A stretch of DNA of 12,240 bases from CAZILN01 sp964540005 (GTDB taxonomy: Bacteria > Bacteroidota > Bacteroidia > Bacteroidales > SM23-62): assembly GCA_964540005.1 (NCBI GenBank), contig CAZILN010000210.1, positions 1-12,240 on the forward strand, in the 5' to 3' direction. The translations under genes were made by a program, and so were the position numbers. Positions 1-7,670 of this stretch are shown one piece after another. Below the pieces are notes generated by a model, which saw only the letters and a list, made by a program, of their open reading frames with translations, had not been told where the DNA came from and ran no database searches. Numbering within the stretch: position 1 is the stretch's first letter; the number at the start of each line of letters is the position of its first letter.

Positions 1-2
1 AA

Positions 3-488
3 CTGCCCGCACTGGTTACTGAGATCATCAAATTGATCTCGGCCACATTACCTGACGATATTGTTATCAGACAATATGTTAAAGCCGAATGTCCGGCTGT
101 ATCGGCAGATCCCGCACACCTTCACCAGGTGATAATGAACATATGTACCAATGGTATCTATGCCATGAAAGAAACGGGAGGTACCCTTACAATCAGCATT
201 GACTATCCGAAGCTGGAAAATGATGTGAAAAAGAAGCCGCCTGATCTGAGAAGAGGTGATTATATACTGCTGAAAATAGAGGATACAGGGAAAGGTATGG
301 AAGCTGCCGTAAGTGACAGGATATTTGAACCTTTCTATACCACCAAACCTGTCGGAGAAGGAACAGGGCTTGGATTATCTGTGGTCCATGGTATTATCAA
401 GAACCTCCAGGGAGAAATTCAGGTTGAGAGCAAACCGGGTAAAGGTTCTTGCTTTTCAGTATTTATACCTGTCTCAGGAAAGAAGTAA
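3..488 (+). CDS. Sensor histidine kinase, C-terminal ATPase domain (5' end outside window)
   Basis: This is the C-terminal 161 residues of a histidine kinase; the frame is open to the left edge, so the sensor and the phospho-accepting histidine lie outside the window. What remains is a HATPase_c domain that binds ATP to phosphorylate that histidine. The N box carries the MNICTNGIYAM segment (about nt 135-170). The G1 box DTGKG starts at nt 282, the F box is FEPFYTTK, and the G2 box GTGLGLS lies at nt 360-380. The intact DxGxG and GxGLGLS motifs indicate an active kinase. The layout resembles NtrB-like or PAS-containing kinases, but the class cannot be settled from this fragment. A receiver-only response regulator follows after 48 bp on the same strand and is the likely partner. 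An internal TTG at nt 33 is only an apparent start. Confidence 0.93.
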   Translation: MPALVTEIIKLISATLPDDIVIRQYVKAECPAVSADPAHLHQVIMNICTNGIYAMKETGGTLTISIDYPKLENDVKKKPPDLRRGDYILLKIEDTGKGMEAAVSDRIFEPFYTTKPVGEGTGLGLSVVHGIIKNLQGEIQVESKPGKGSCFSVFIPVSGKK

Positions 489-536
489 GAGAAGCAGGAT
501 TTAATTGATAACTTTAGCATTTATATTTCTGAAAAT

Positions 537-905
537 ATGCCAAGTATCCTGTTAATAGAAGATGACACTGATCTGAGAAAAATGCTGTGCAAACTCCTGG
601 AAAGAGAAAATTATGATGTGATTGAAGCATCGAATGGTATTGAGGCACTGGTAAAGGCACAGTCCCTGGCGCCTGACCTGGTAATCACCGATATCATTAT
701 GCCCGAACAGGACGGAATAGGAACCATAAATGAACTGAAAAAGATGAACAAGGATGTTAAGATCATAGCCATTTCCGGTGGGGGCAAAATGCTGAGTGAA
801 GATTATCTGCAGATTGCAGAAATGCTCGGTGCAAGGCACACCTTTGCCAAGCCCTTTGATAATTCGGAGCTGCTGGCAAAAGTCAGTGAACTGATTGCAG
901 AATAA
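537..905 (+). CDS. Receiver-only response regulator (CheY-like)
   Basis: The 122-residue product is a single REC domain with no output domain. The acidic pocket E8-D9-D10 and the phospho-accepting D52 (motif VITDIIMP) are present, with the switch serine S80 (IAIS) and the invariant K105-P106 (FAKPF). Every residue needed for phosphotransfer is therefore there. Such stand-alone receivers act by protein interaction or as intermediates in a phosphorelay. The kinase whose end lies 48 bp upstream is the probable phosphodonor, and co-transcription is likely. The ATG at 537 gives a normal REC N-terminus (MPSILLIEDD). No Shine-Dalgarno sequence is visible, as is usual in Bacteroidota. The partner that receives the signal cannot be identified from the window. 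Confidence 0.93.
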   Translation: MPSILLIEDDTDLRKMLCKLLERENYDVIEASNGIEALVKAQSLAPDLVITDIIMPEQDGIGTINELKKMNKDVKIIAISGGGKMLSEDYLQIAEMLGARHTFAKPFDNSELLAKVSELIAE

Positions 906-911
906 GCTATT

Positions 912-1517
912 ATGAGGTCGGCTGTTTTAATAATTTCAATTCTGACAACAGTTCCACAGCTGATTTTTTCACAAATTAATAACATGAAGCCTGAACAATA
1001 TCTTGAACTGGGACGGGATTCTATCATCCAGTTGGCTGCAAATGAAATAAATGGCAGGGGGGAAAACCTGCATTTCCAAATAAAACACTTTGACCGGATC
1101 AGGGTGATGGCTGGCAAAGAATCAGTTTACGTTACTTTCAGTATGATATTTAATTTCATTCCTGTAAAAAGTGCTGCATATTATGGCGCCTATGTGAACC
1201 TGACCGACAGGATAACCAGTTTCAGCATATTAAAGAACCCTTATGATTTTTCAGGTACTGGAAAACTGCAATTCTACATTCCCGGAAGGGAATCGGAGGA
1301 AGCCAAAACGGATATAATTTCAGTGCTCGGTGAGGAGATGATCGATCCGTTCAATGTATATGACCACAGAAAGTATTACAGAATTGAATCGGACAATGAA
1401 GATGTATTTTATGGCTTCAAAATTAATAAAAAAACGGGTGAGATATTTGATGAATTCCATGAACACCTGGAGACTGAACCCGATGATGAAGACGAGATAT
1501 TCGTAGAAATTAAATAA
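912..1517 (+). CDS. Secreted protein of unknown function
   Basis: I do not recognise this 201-residue protein. It begins with a probable Sec signal peptide (MRSAVLIISILTTVPQLIFS, cleavage likely before Q21), so it should be periplasmic or exported. It has no lipobox cysteine and no further membrane segment. The mature part mixes predicted beta strands with many aromatic residues (for example VYVTFSMIFNF near residues 72-82 and FYGFKINKKTGEIFDEF near 166-182). It ends in a strongly acidic tail (about residues 186-198, rich in D and E). The start lies 6 bp after the receiver gene's stop, so it is probably co-transcribed with the kinase and receiver genes and may be a sensor accessory or an output of that system. 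That role is inference from position only. Confidence 0.8.
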   Translation: MRSAVLIISILTTVPQLIFSQINNMKPEQYLELGRDSIIQLAANEINGRGENLHFQIKHFDRIRVMAGKESVYVTFSMIFNFIPVKSAAYYGAYVNLTDRITSFSILKNPYDFSGTGKLQFYIPGRESEEAKTDIISVLGEEMIDPFNVYDHRKYYRIESDNEDVFYGFKINKKTGEIFDEFHEHLETEPDDEDEIFVEIK

Positions 1518-1528
1518 GATACCCCGGG

Positions 1529-1560
1529 GAGAGATTTGCCCGGCATCAACAGAATCTCTC
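1529..1560. terminator. Inverted repeat between convergent genes, possible weak terminator
   Basis: An 8-bp perfect inverted repeat, GAGAGATT (1529-1536) and AATCTCTC (1553-1560), encloses a 16-base loop. It sits in the 47-bp gap between two convergent genes ending at 1517 and 1565. The position suits a bidirectional terminator. No T-run follows the stem on either strand, so intrinsic termination is uncertain. Confidence 0.3.
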
Positions 1561-1564
1561 AAAA

Positions 1565-3049
1565 TTATAAGCCAAACCGTCCATGTGCTTCCCGGGCAGG
1601 CTTAAGGGTCCATAACTGCAGTCTGGTTTTTTCTACCAGCTGTGACATATCCAGATCCGGCCTGTGCACTATCCAGTACTTACATCCTTCAACCGCTTTA
1701 ATAATAGCTTCTTCATTTTCCAGGGGATAAGGGTCAAAGGGTACCAGATTGTATGATCCCTTCATTCCGCCAGACAGTTCATCCAGGTAAGCTTCACAGA
1801 AAAGTGCCAGCAAAGAACCTGTTCCTATTGACCCATCACCTATATTCAGCTCCGAAGGCAGAGCTCCCATATTACTCATTTCAGTCCCCGCTTCACTGAC
1901 AAGCATGTGTAGCTGCTCTTTACTGATCTGTCCAGCTCCGGGCGACCTGAGCGGCATCTCCATTGGGCCAAGGGGACTTATCCTGTCCAGTTTACCGGGA
2001 AGTTTTTCCCCGCTTAGGCTTGCATCAAGTGAAGTAACCAGGGCTGCGAATACTTCTGCGGGCGAAAAATCCTTACCCGTAATAATTGCTTGACTGTCAA
2101 GCAAATCCTCTGCATATCCTTTCAGTTCCTTGCTTGAGATAACTTCCTTCTGGTAGGAAAAACGTTCCGTCAAATCTTTAAATGTCGTAACCCGGACTCC
2201 CGGCTGGGATCTGAGGAATACCATAAGCCTCCTGAAATTCTTTTTTGCAGTTTCCATACTTTCCAGGGGCCTCAGTTCAGGAGCCTCACATTCACTAAGG
2301 TCAGGATTGGCCCCTTCATAGAAATTAAAATCCCAGAACTGTACCGTACGGACCTTGCAGGGATGGCATCCGAAGAAGGCCAGAACATCCAGGCCTTCAA
2401 TATCTTTCTGAAAGCGTAACTGGAGGCTGTCAAAAAAAGGATTGAAGAGCTCGTCTTTATAATACAGGTCATCAAAACCTCCGTATTCTCCGTGGAAATT
2501 GAGTGTGTTGCAAAACCAGACCGCATTGTGTCCGGGCAGGTGAATGGGCGAATAGACATAGGCCTTACCCATCTGGCCGAGAGCATAGACCAGCTGTGGA
2601 CCGTATGACCCTCCGTGCCTGGCCAGGCTTGATACCGGGACATTAAATATCCTTTCAAGTTCTTCAAACCCGGCAGATTCGTTAACCAGCATCTGGTTGA
2701 CACCGCTATCCCAGTCGGCATTCTCAAGTATTTCCGTAACAGTAGGATGTATGGACCCAAGGTTGGTATGACTGCCTATATCATGTTGGGCCATAGCTGC
2801 GATCACATCCTGCCGCCCGCGCTCTTCCAGCGAACGGGCCTTCTCCCCGATGACAAAGAAAGTGCCGGTTACGCCTGTTTCAGTCATGATCTCCGCCAGC
2901 CACTTCGGGATCTCATCTATCCCTTCAGAAGCCGGCGTAATGTAATCCTCCACATCAAATACGACTGAAACATAGGTATGATCACGGGAGCAACTGCTCA
3001 GACAACATACTGTCAATGCAATAAGAGGTATTATCAATAACTGTTTCAT
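1565..3049 (-). CDS. Polysaccharide-deacetylase-like lipoprotein with C-terminal extension
   Basis: The 494-residue product starts with a lipoprotein signal peptide (MKQLLIIPLIALTVCCLSSC, lipobox LSSC, lipidated C20), so it is membrane anchored. Residues about 27-300 look like a NodB-type polysaccharide deacetylase fold. The first acidic motif is FDVEDY (31-36), followed by TGTFFVIG (61-68), the metal-type motif SHT...HP (H94, H101), RHGG (144-147) and a late CHP (H229). These enzymes remove N- or O-acetyl groups from glycans using a metal ion held by one Asp and two His. D32, H94 and H101 are my candidates. Residues about 325-430 form an extra region with two similar segments, each with a short LP turn. 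The ATG at 3049 is preferred over one at 3070, because the latter overlaps the upstream gene and delays the signal peptide. It lies 8 bp after the oxidoreductase gene and is probably in the same operon. Substrate unknown. Confidence 0.8.
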   Translation of the reverse strand: MKQLLIIPLIALTVCCLSSCSRDHTYVSVVFDVEDYITPASEGIDEIPKWLAEIMTETGVTGTFFVIGEKARSLEERGRQDVIAAMAQHDIGSHTNLGSIHPTVTEILENADWDSGVNQMLVNESAGFEELERIFNVPVSSLARHGGSYGPQLVYALGQMGKAYVYSPIHLPGHNAVWFCNTLNFHGEYGGFDDLYYKDELFNPFFDSLQLRFQKDIEGLDVLAFFGCHPCKVRTVQFWDFNFYEGANPDLSECEAPELRPLESMETAKKNFRRLMVFLRSQPGVRVTTFKDLTERFSYQKEVISSKELKGYAEDLLDSQAIITGKDFSPAEVFAALVTSLDASLSGEKLPGKLDRISPLGPMEMPLRSPGAGQISKEQLHMLVSEAGTEMSNMGALPSELNIGDGSIGTGSLLALFCEAYLDELSGGMKGSYNLVPFDPYPLENEEAIIKAVEGCKYWIVHRPDLDMSQLVEKTRLQLWTLKPAREAHGRFGL

Positions 3050-3057
3050 TCGGCAGC

Positions 3058-4572
3058 TTACATTTCCCATCCTTTGCGGTATTCCCTGCGAAGGAATTTG
3101 TTGGCCTCCTCGTCATTGGTGATCTTCATGCTGTCAGTATCATAGATGACTTTTTTCCTTGCCTGTAAGGCAACGGCTCCCAGCAGTATGGTCTCAGTAA
3201 CAGGGCCTGCTTTCAGGTAGGTACCAGGTGACTGTTTCCCTTCCCTGAATGCATCTATCCACATACCCTGGCTTCGGTCTATTTCGGTTTCAGGAGGCTT
3301 AGCAGACCCGGTGATTTCGATCATTTTCTTTTCGGGCAAAATGTGCGGGTCCTCGCTGCGGAAATCGGCCAGTATCTTTCCCTTATCCCCCACGAACATC
3401 ATTCCTTCCCCGGGAAGGGCCTCACCTGTTTCCTCCAGCTCTTCCGGAGTAGTGGGTTTCATGCCCCCGTCGTACCATGTCAGGGTAAATGCAGGCAGCT
3501 TTTCCTGCTTAGGAAAATTAAACTTTATGATGCATGAATGCGGGAAGGCTACATTATTTGTGTGTCCACGGCTTACATGATCATCAACGACACATGTGGT
3601 GGTTCCGTAAGCTTCTGCACTGAGAGCCGGGGTTTTGATGCCAAAACTGACAAACAGCGGCCAGAGGCTGTAGGTCCCCATGTCTGCTATGCTTCCCCCA
3701 CCGAAATCATACCATCCCCGGAAAACAGCGTTGGTATAATTGGGATGGTAGGGGCGGTCCGGTACCGGTCCCAGCCATAGGTCCCAGTCCATGCCTTCCG
3801 GCACAGGTACTTTTTCAGTCGGATTAGCCGTCCACTGTGGCCATACAGGCCGGTTTGACCAGTTATGGATCTCACGCAGGGTACCTATTGCACCATCCTG
3901 TATCCATTTCAGGATCAGGTCATAGCTGCTGATCTTGCTCCAGGCCAGTAAATGGGTACTAACCCCAGTTTCGCGTGCAGTCTCTATGGCAAGACGGGCC
4001 TCGTGTATCCTGTTGGCAATGGGTTTATGAATGACCACATGCAGGCCCCTTTTCATAGCATTTATTGCCACGGCCGCATGCAGATGGTCAGGTGTCATGA
4101 TCTTAACAGCATCAACATCCTTTTCTTTCTCCAGCTGTTCCCTGAAATCAGCATATGAAGTGCAGCCATTGAAATTTTCAGAGGCTCTTGCTTTGGCATA
4201 GTATTTTTCCACCACTTCCTTGCCCAGGTCCCTTCCCCCGGGTATACCATCAATATCAGCCCCCCATCCGGGATCTTCCAGCAACCGTCTTATTCCGTTC
4301 CTGATACCGTTTTTTGACCAGTCCACATAGTTAGTAGAATACTTGTTCGGGTCGCAGACCGATACGATCTGCACTTTGGGGTCCTGTAAAAGAGGCATCA
4401 TTTCCCTCATGCCCTGTGTTCCGCACCCTATATATGCCAGGGTAAGCTTATCGCTCGGCGGAACATACCCTGGTCCACCAAGGACGTGTCTAGGCACAAC
4501 CGTAACCGCGGCGGCGGCAGCAGCTGTGGCACCAATGAATTTACGCCGGTTCATGTTTGTTTTAGGTATCAT
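3058..4572 (-). CDS. Tat-exported Gfo/Idh/MocA family oxidoreductase
   Basis: This is an NAD(P)-dependent sugar-type oxidoreductase (504 residues from this start). It opens with a twin-arginine signal (MNRRKFIGAT followed by a poly-alanine stretch), so it should be exported folded. The Rossmann motif IGCGTQG is at residues 48-54 and an acidic residue for the cofactor ribose is at D74. The family's EKP motif appears as HKP (182-184), keeping the catalytic-site lysine K183. GGGSIADMGTY (291-301) matches the family's conserved GGG...DMG region, with Tyr where a His is common. Exported members include relatives of glycosidase-like NAD-using enzymes, so hydrolysis by an oxidation-elimination cycle is possible. 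The substrate cannot be assigned. A second ATG at 4554, just before NRRKFIG, is an equally good start. It is the first gene of a two-gene unit with the deacetylase-like lipoprotein. The 148-bp gap to the divergent epimerase gene must hold both promoters. Confidence 0.88.
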   Translation of the reverse strand: MIPKTNMNRRKFIGATAAAAAAVTVVPRHVLGGPGYVPPSDKLTLAYIGCGTQGMREMMPLLQDPKVQIVSVCDPNKYSTNYVDWSKNGIRNGIRRLLEDPGWGADIDGIPGGRDLGKEVVEKYYAKARASENFNGCTSYADFREQLEKEKDVDAVKIMTPDHLHAAVAINAMKRGLHVVIHKPIANRIHEARLAIETARETGVSTHLLAWSKISSYDLILKWIQDGAIGTLREIHNWSNRPVWPQWTANPTEKVPVPEGMDWDLWLGPVPDRPYHPNYTNAVFRGWYDFGGGSIADMGTYSLWPLFVSFGIKTPALSAEAYGTTTCVVDDHVSRGHTNNVAFPHSCIIKFNFPKQEKLPAFTLTWYDGGMKPTTPEELEETGEALPGEGMMFVGDKGKILADFRSEDPHILPEKKMIEITGSAKPPETEIDRSQGMWIDAFREGKQSPGTYLKAGPVTETILLGAVALQARKKVIYDTDSMKITNDEEANKFLRREYRKGWEM

Positions 4573-4720
4573 GGCTGGTAGTTTTTTTGGTAAGTAATAG
4601 CATAAATTTAGTGATTTCTATGCTTATTATCCTCAAATCATTAATTTTATTACCGGCTAATTCCCGATTGGTATTGCAGTTTTTATACCGGTCACCTGAA
4701 TAATAAAACTATAATGAACC

Positions 4721-5839
4721 ATGACTGATACTGGGTGCATCATTGAAAGAATTGAACTGTATAAGGCTTCCCTTAAACTGAAAGAACCATTTGTCACTTC
4801 ACTCGGTTCAAATGATTCCGCAGATAATATTTACCTGATCATCAGGACAAATAAAGGGATCACAGGATACGGTGAATGTATGCCAACTACCTCCATTCAT
4901 GGGGAAACCATGGAGACAGCTTATCTGGTTGGTCAGGACCTGGCCAGGGGTCTGCTCGGAAAAAATGCATGCGACATTGAATCATGTAATGAACTAATGG
5001 ACAGTATAATATATGGAAATTCGAGCATCAAATCAGCCTTTGATATAGGCATTCACGATATTGCTTCACGAACTGCCGGGCTTCCTCTATACGCCTTTCT
5101 CGGAGGAAAAAATGATAAGGTCATCACTACCGATTATACTGTATCTGTGGGTGCATCTGAGAAAATGGTTTCTGACGCAATCAGGACAAAGGAAAGGGGC
5201 TTCCCTTTTATCAAGGTAAAACTGGGAAAAATCCCGGGTGAGGATGTTGAACGGATAACATCCATCAGGAAGGCCATTGGTAATGATATACCCATCAGGA
5301 TAGATGCCAATCAGGGCTGGGAACCAGGGTATGCCCTGCAGGTCCTGAAGGCTATTGCAGATTACAATATTCAGCTCTGCGAAGAACCCATACCACGCTG
5401 GCAATTTATGGAATTACCCGGACTGAGAGCCAGCAGCCCTATTCCCATTATGGCAGATGAATCCTGTTTCGACCATCATGATGCAGAAAGGCTGATACAT
5501 CTGAAGGCCTGTGACAGCATCAACCTGAAGCTGGGTAAGTCGGGCATTTTTAAAACTCAGAAAATAATTGCACTGGCTGAGCAATCCGGACTCAATATGC
5601 AGGTTGGCGGCATGCTGGAATCAAGACTGGCTTTCACGGCCACAGCCCATGTGGCCCTTACCAGCGATCATATCAGGTATTTCGATCTGGATTCTCCCCT
5701 GTTCATGATTGAAGATCCCATCCTGGGAGGCATGGTCTATGAAGACAGGGGTGTGATAAGGATTCCGGATGAATCCGGACTGGGCATTACCATCGATGAA
5801 AACTACCTGAAAACCCTTGAGGGTACAATAATTGATTAG
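4721..5839 (+). CDS. Dipeptide epimerase (enolase superfamily, L-Ala-D/L-Glu epimerase type)
   Basis: This 372-residue cytoplasmic enzyme has the capping domain (about 1-125) and the beta-alpha barrel (about 130-355) of the muconate-lactonizing subgroup. The catalytic lysine pair is KVK (K165, K167), with the opposing lysine at K270 (INLKLGKSG). The Mg2+ ligands are D195 (IRIDAN), E221 (CEEP) and D246 (MADES). The C-terminal DLD (D322, D324) is the DxD motif that binds the alpha-amino group of the substrate's N-terminal residue in dipeptide epimerases such as B. subtilis YkfB and E. coli YcjG. This makes epimerization of a dipeptide much more likely than muconate or mandelate chemistry. The usual role is converting the murein dipeptide L-Ala-D-Glu to L-Ala-L-Glu for catabolism, though many members accept other dipeptides. 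It is convergent with an AbgT-family transporter. Confidence 0.92.
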   Translation: MTDTGCIIERIELYKASLKLKEPFVTSLGSNDSADNIYLIIRTNKGITGYGECMPTTSIHGETMETAYLVGQDLARGLLGKNACDIESCNELMDSIIYGNSSIKSAFDIGIHDIASRTAGLPLYAFLGGKNDKVITTDYTVSVGASEKMVSDAIRTKERGFPFIKVKLGKIPGEDVERITSIRKAIGNDIPIRIDANQGWEPGYALQVLKAIADYNIQLCEEPIPRWQFMELPGLRASSPIPIMADESCFDHHDAERLIHLKACDSINLKLGKSGIFKTQKIIALAEQSGLNMQVGGMLESRLAFTATAHVALTSDHIRYFDLDSPLFMIEDPILGGMVYEDRGVIRIPDESGLGITIDENYLKTLEGTIID

Positions 5840-5870
5840 ATACCTGTTCACTCTGCTCAGCAGCCCTCAC

Positions 5871-5893
5871 GGAACCTCCCGGACCGGGTTTCC
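5871..5893. terminator. Imperfect hairpin between convergent genes
   Basis: A GC-rich imperfect inverted repeat pairs GGAA...CCC with GGG...TTCC around a GGACC loop. It lies in the 151-bp gap between the convergent epimerase (ends 5839) and transporter (ends 5991) genes. It could help end transcription, but there is no T-run. The rest of the gap shows no gene that I can support. Confidence 0.2.
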
Positions 5894-5990
5894 ATGTTCA
5901 GGGATTCCGGATTCATGGGTTTGCCCCCGAAATAGCTGCTGGCACCATGAGATAAGGACACTGTTCCACACTTTTCGGCGGACAATGAGC

Positions 5991-7532
5991 CTAGTGAACA
6001 ACAGGAATCTGATAATATATCCCTGCATCGGGTCCCAGGGGCAGGCCTATAATCACCCAAACGACCAACAGTATGGTCCAGACCACGAAGAATCCTATGG
6101 AATAAGGCAGCATGGTGGCAATGACTGTACCTATCCCGGCATTCTTATCATATTTCTGTATGAAGGCAATAATGAGAGCAAAAAAGCTCATCATTGGAGA
6201 AATTACATTGGTTACGCTGTCCCCTATCCTGTAAACCACCTGCGATAATTCGGGTGAGTACCCCAGGAGCATAAACATGGGGATAAATACCGGTGCCATA
6301 ATGGCCCATTTGGCCGATGCAGATCCCATGGCCATATTTATCAGTCCAGATAAAAGTATAAAAAGTATCATCAGCGGGATCAGCCCCAGTCCGGTGGCCA
6401 TCACCAGGTTGGCCCCCTTGATCGCAAAAATGATACCCAGGTTGCTCCATTTAAAATAGGCCACGAACTGTGCCGCAAAAAAGACAAGTACATAGTACAT
6501 CCCCAGGGATTTCATGGCCTCCCCCATTCCTGACATCACATCGGCATCGGAGCGGTATTTTCTGATAGTAAAGCCGTAAACCATCCCCATCAAAGCCGCT
6601 GTTATGAATAGCATGGATACCACTCCTTTGATAAGTGGAGAGCTGAGAATACCGCCGTCCACTCCTCTTAAGATTCCCTGAGAAGGGATAAGCCCGATAA
6701 GTGTGATGGCGATGATAAACAAGAGGCATATCCCGGCGTTTCTTAATCCTTTTCTTTCTATCCTGCTGATTTTTTCCATATTCTGCTCTTCTTCTCCGGC
6801 TTCATATTTCCCGAACCTTGGTGCAACCAGTCGTTCGGTTATCCAGGTCCCGGTAAAAGCAATCAGCACGGTTGAAACTACCATGAAAAAATAATTGGCA
6901 GTGGGATTCACAACATAGTCAGGGTCAAGGATTTGGGCGGCCTCTGTCGACAAACCGGCCAGAAGGGGATCTATGGTTCCCAGTATCAGGTTGGCACTGA
7001 ATCCTCCGGAAACACCCGCGAAGGCGGCTGCCATTCCTATAACCGGATGCCTCCCCACAGCAATGAATATAACTCCTGCCAGCGGGATCAGCAGGACATA
7101 TCCCACATCGCTGGCTACATTTGACATGATCCCTGCCAATACCAGCACAAAGGTCAGGAGCTTTCTGGGTGAAGAAAGTACGATCAGGCGTATAAAGGCG
7201 CCAATTAGCCCGCTGCTTTCCGCTATCCCAATCCCCAGCATGGCTACCATTACTATTCCAAGTGGAGCGAAGCCTGTGAAATTATCCACCATCTCAGTTA
7301 AGATCCGGTGCAATCCATCAGCCGATAAAAGATTAACGGATTTTATCAGTTCATTTGTCCCGGGATGAACGGCTGACCAGTCCAGGACCCAGGCAAGAGC
7401 CGATAATAGCAGTATCAATAATGCAAAAAGCGCAAAAAGTGTAGCCGGATGAGGCAGGGCATTCCCAACCCTTTCAACTATATTGAGGAATCGTGTAAAG
7501 AATTTGTTACGCTGAGCAACTGGCTGACTCAT
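5991..7532 (-). CDS. abgT: AbgT-family transporter
   Basis: This is a 513-residue inner-membrane protein with about ten strongly hydrophobic segments, close in length to E. coli AbgT (508 residues). Two family signatures are clear: GGFSANLILGTIDPLL at 176-191 and GSASAKWAIMAPVFIPM at 403-419. These correspond to the two re-entrant hairpin regions that line the transport site. A charged cytoplasmic linker lies around 235-265 (KYEAGEEEQNMEKISRIERKG). E. coli AbgT imports p-aminobenzoyl-glutamate using a cation gradient, while other family members have been reported to export sulfonamides or folate intermediates. Direction and substrate are therefore open. The convergent dipeptide epimerase makes import of a glutamate-containing dipeptide or conjugate plausible, but that is inference. 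The gene is monocistronic, with a promoter-like element at 7580-7609. Confidence 0.93.
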   Translation of the reverse strand: MSQPVAQRNKFFTRFLNIVERVGNALPHPATLFALFALLILLLSALAWVLDWSAVHPGTNELIKSVNLLSADGLHRILTEMVDNFTGFAPLGIVMVAMLGIGIAESSGLIGAFIRLIVLSSPRKLLTFVLVLAGIMSNVASDVGYVLLIPLAGVIFIAVGRHPVIGMAAAFAGVSGGFSANLILGTIDPLLAGLSTEAAQILDPDYVVNPTANYFFMVVSTVLIAFTGTWITERLVAPRFGKYEAGEEEQNMEKISRIERKGLRNAGICLLFIIAITLIGLIPSQGILRGVDGGILSSPLIKGVVSMLFITAALMGMVYGFTIRKYRSDADVMSGMGEAMKSLGMYYVLVFFAAQFVAYFKWSNLGIIFAIKGANLVMATGLGLIPLMILFILLSGLINMAMGSASAKWAIMAPVFIPMFMLLGYSPELSQVVYRIGDSVTNVISPMMSFFALIIAFIQKYDKNAGIGTVIATMLPYSIGFFVVWTILLVVWVIIGLPLGPDAGIYYQIPVVH

Positions 7533-7579
7533 ATAATTTTATCATATTCCCAGACAGGAATCCGGTACCATAGGAATCC

Positions 7580-7609
7580 TAAAAATAGGATTTCTTTGGC
7601 AGGAAGCAA
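7580..7609 (-). promoter_or_regulatory. Bacteroidota-type promoter upstream of the AbgT-family gene
   Basis: Read on the minus strand, TTG (7609-7607) is followed by exactly 19 bases and then TATTTTTA (7587-7580). This matches the Bacteroidota pattern TTG-N19-TAnnTTTG except for the last base. It predicts a start of transcription about 40 bases before the transporter's ATG at 7532. The -7 box overlaps the small palindrome AATCCT-N6-AGGATT (7575-7592), which could be an operator or simply coincidence. Confidence 0.35.
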
Positions 7610-7670
7610 TTGAAAATTCCTTAAGCTGTAAATATCTGAAACCAGGATAATCCTCCACATGCTATCATAC

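Noticed and set aside
4501..4535. GC-rich GCGGCGGCGGCAGCAGC-like repeat
   Set aside because: It encodes the poly-alanine hydrophobic core of the Tat signal peptide and is not a separate repeat element.
4573..4720. Search for promoters in the divergent gap between the oxidoreductase and the epimerase
   Set aside because: Both promoters must lie here, but no TTG with a TAnnTTTG box at 19-21 bases spacing could be found on either strand; the nearest candidate had a 23-base spacer.
5857..6060. A 67-codon minus-strand frame overlapping the 3' end of the transporter gene
   Set aside because: It overlaps a clear gene in another frame, shows no domain or signal, and its composition (many Ser, Cys, Gly and Arg) looks like out-of-frame sequence. 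The transporter ends naturally at 5991.
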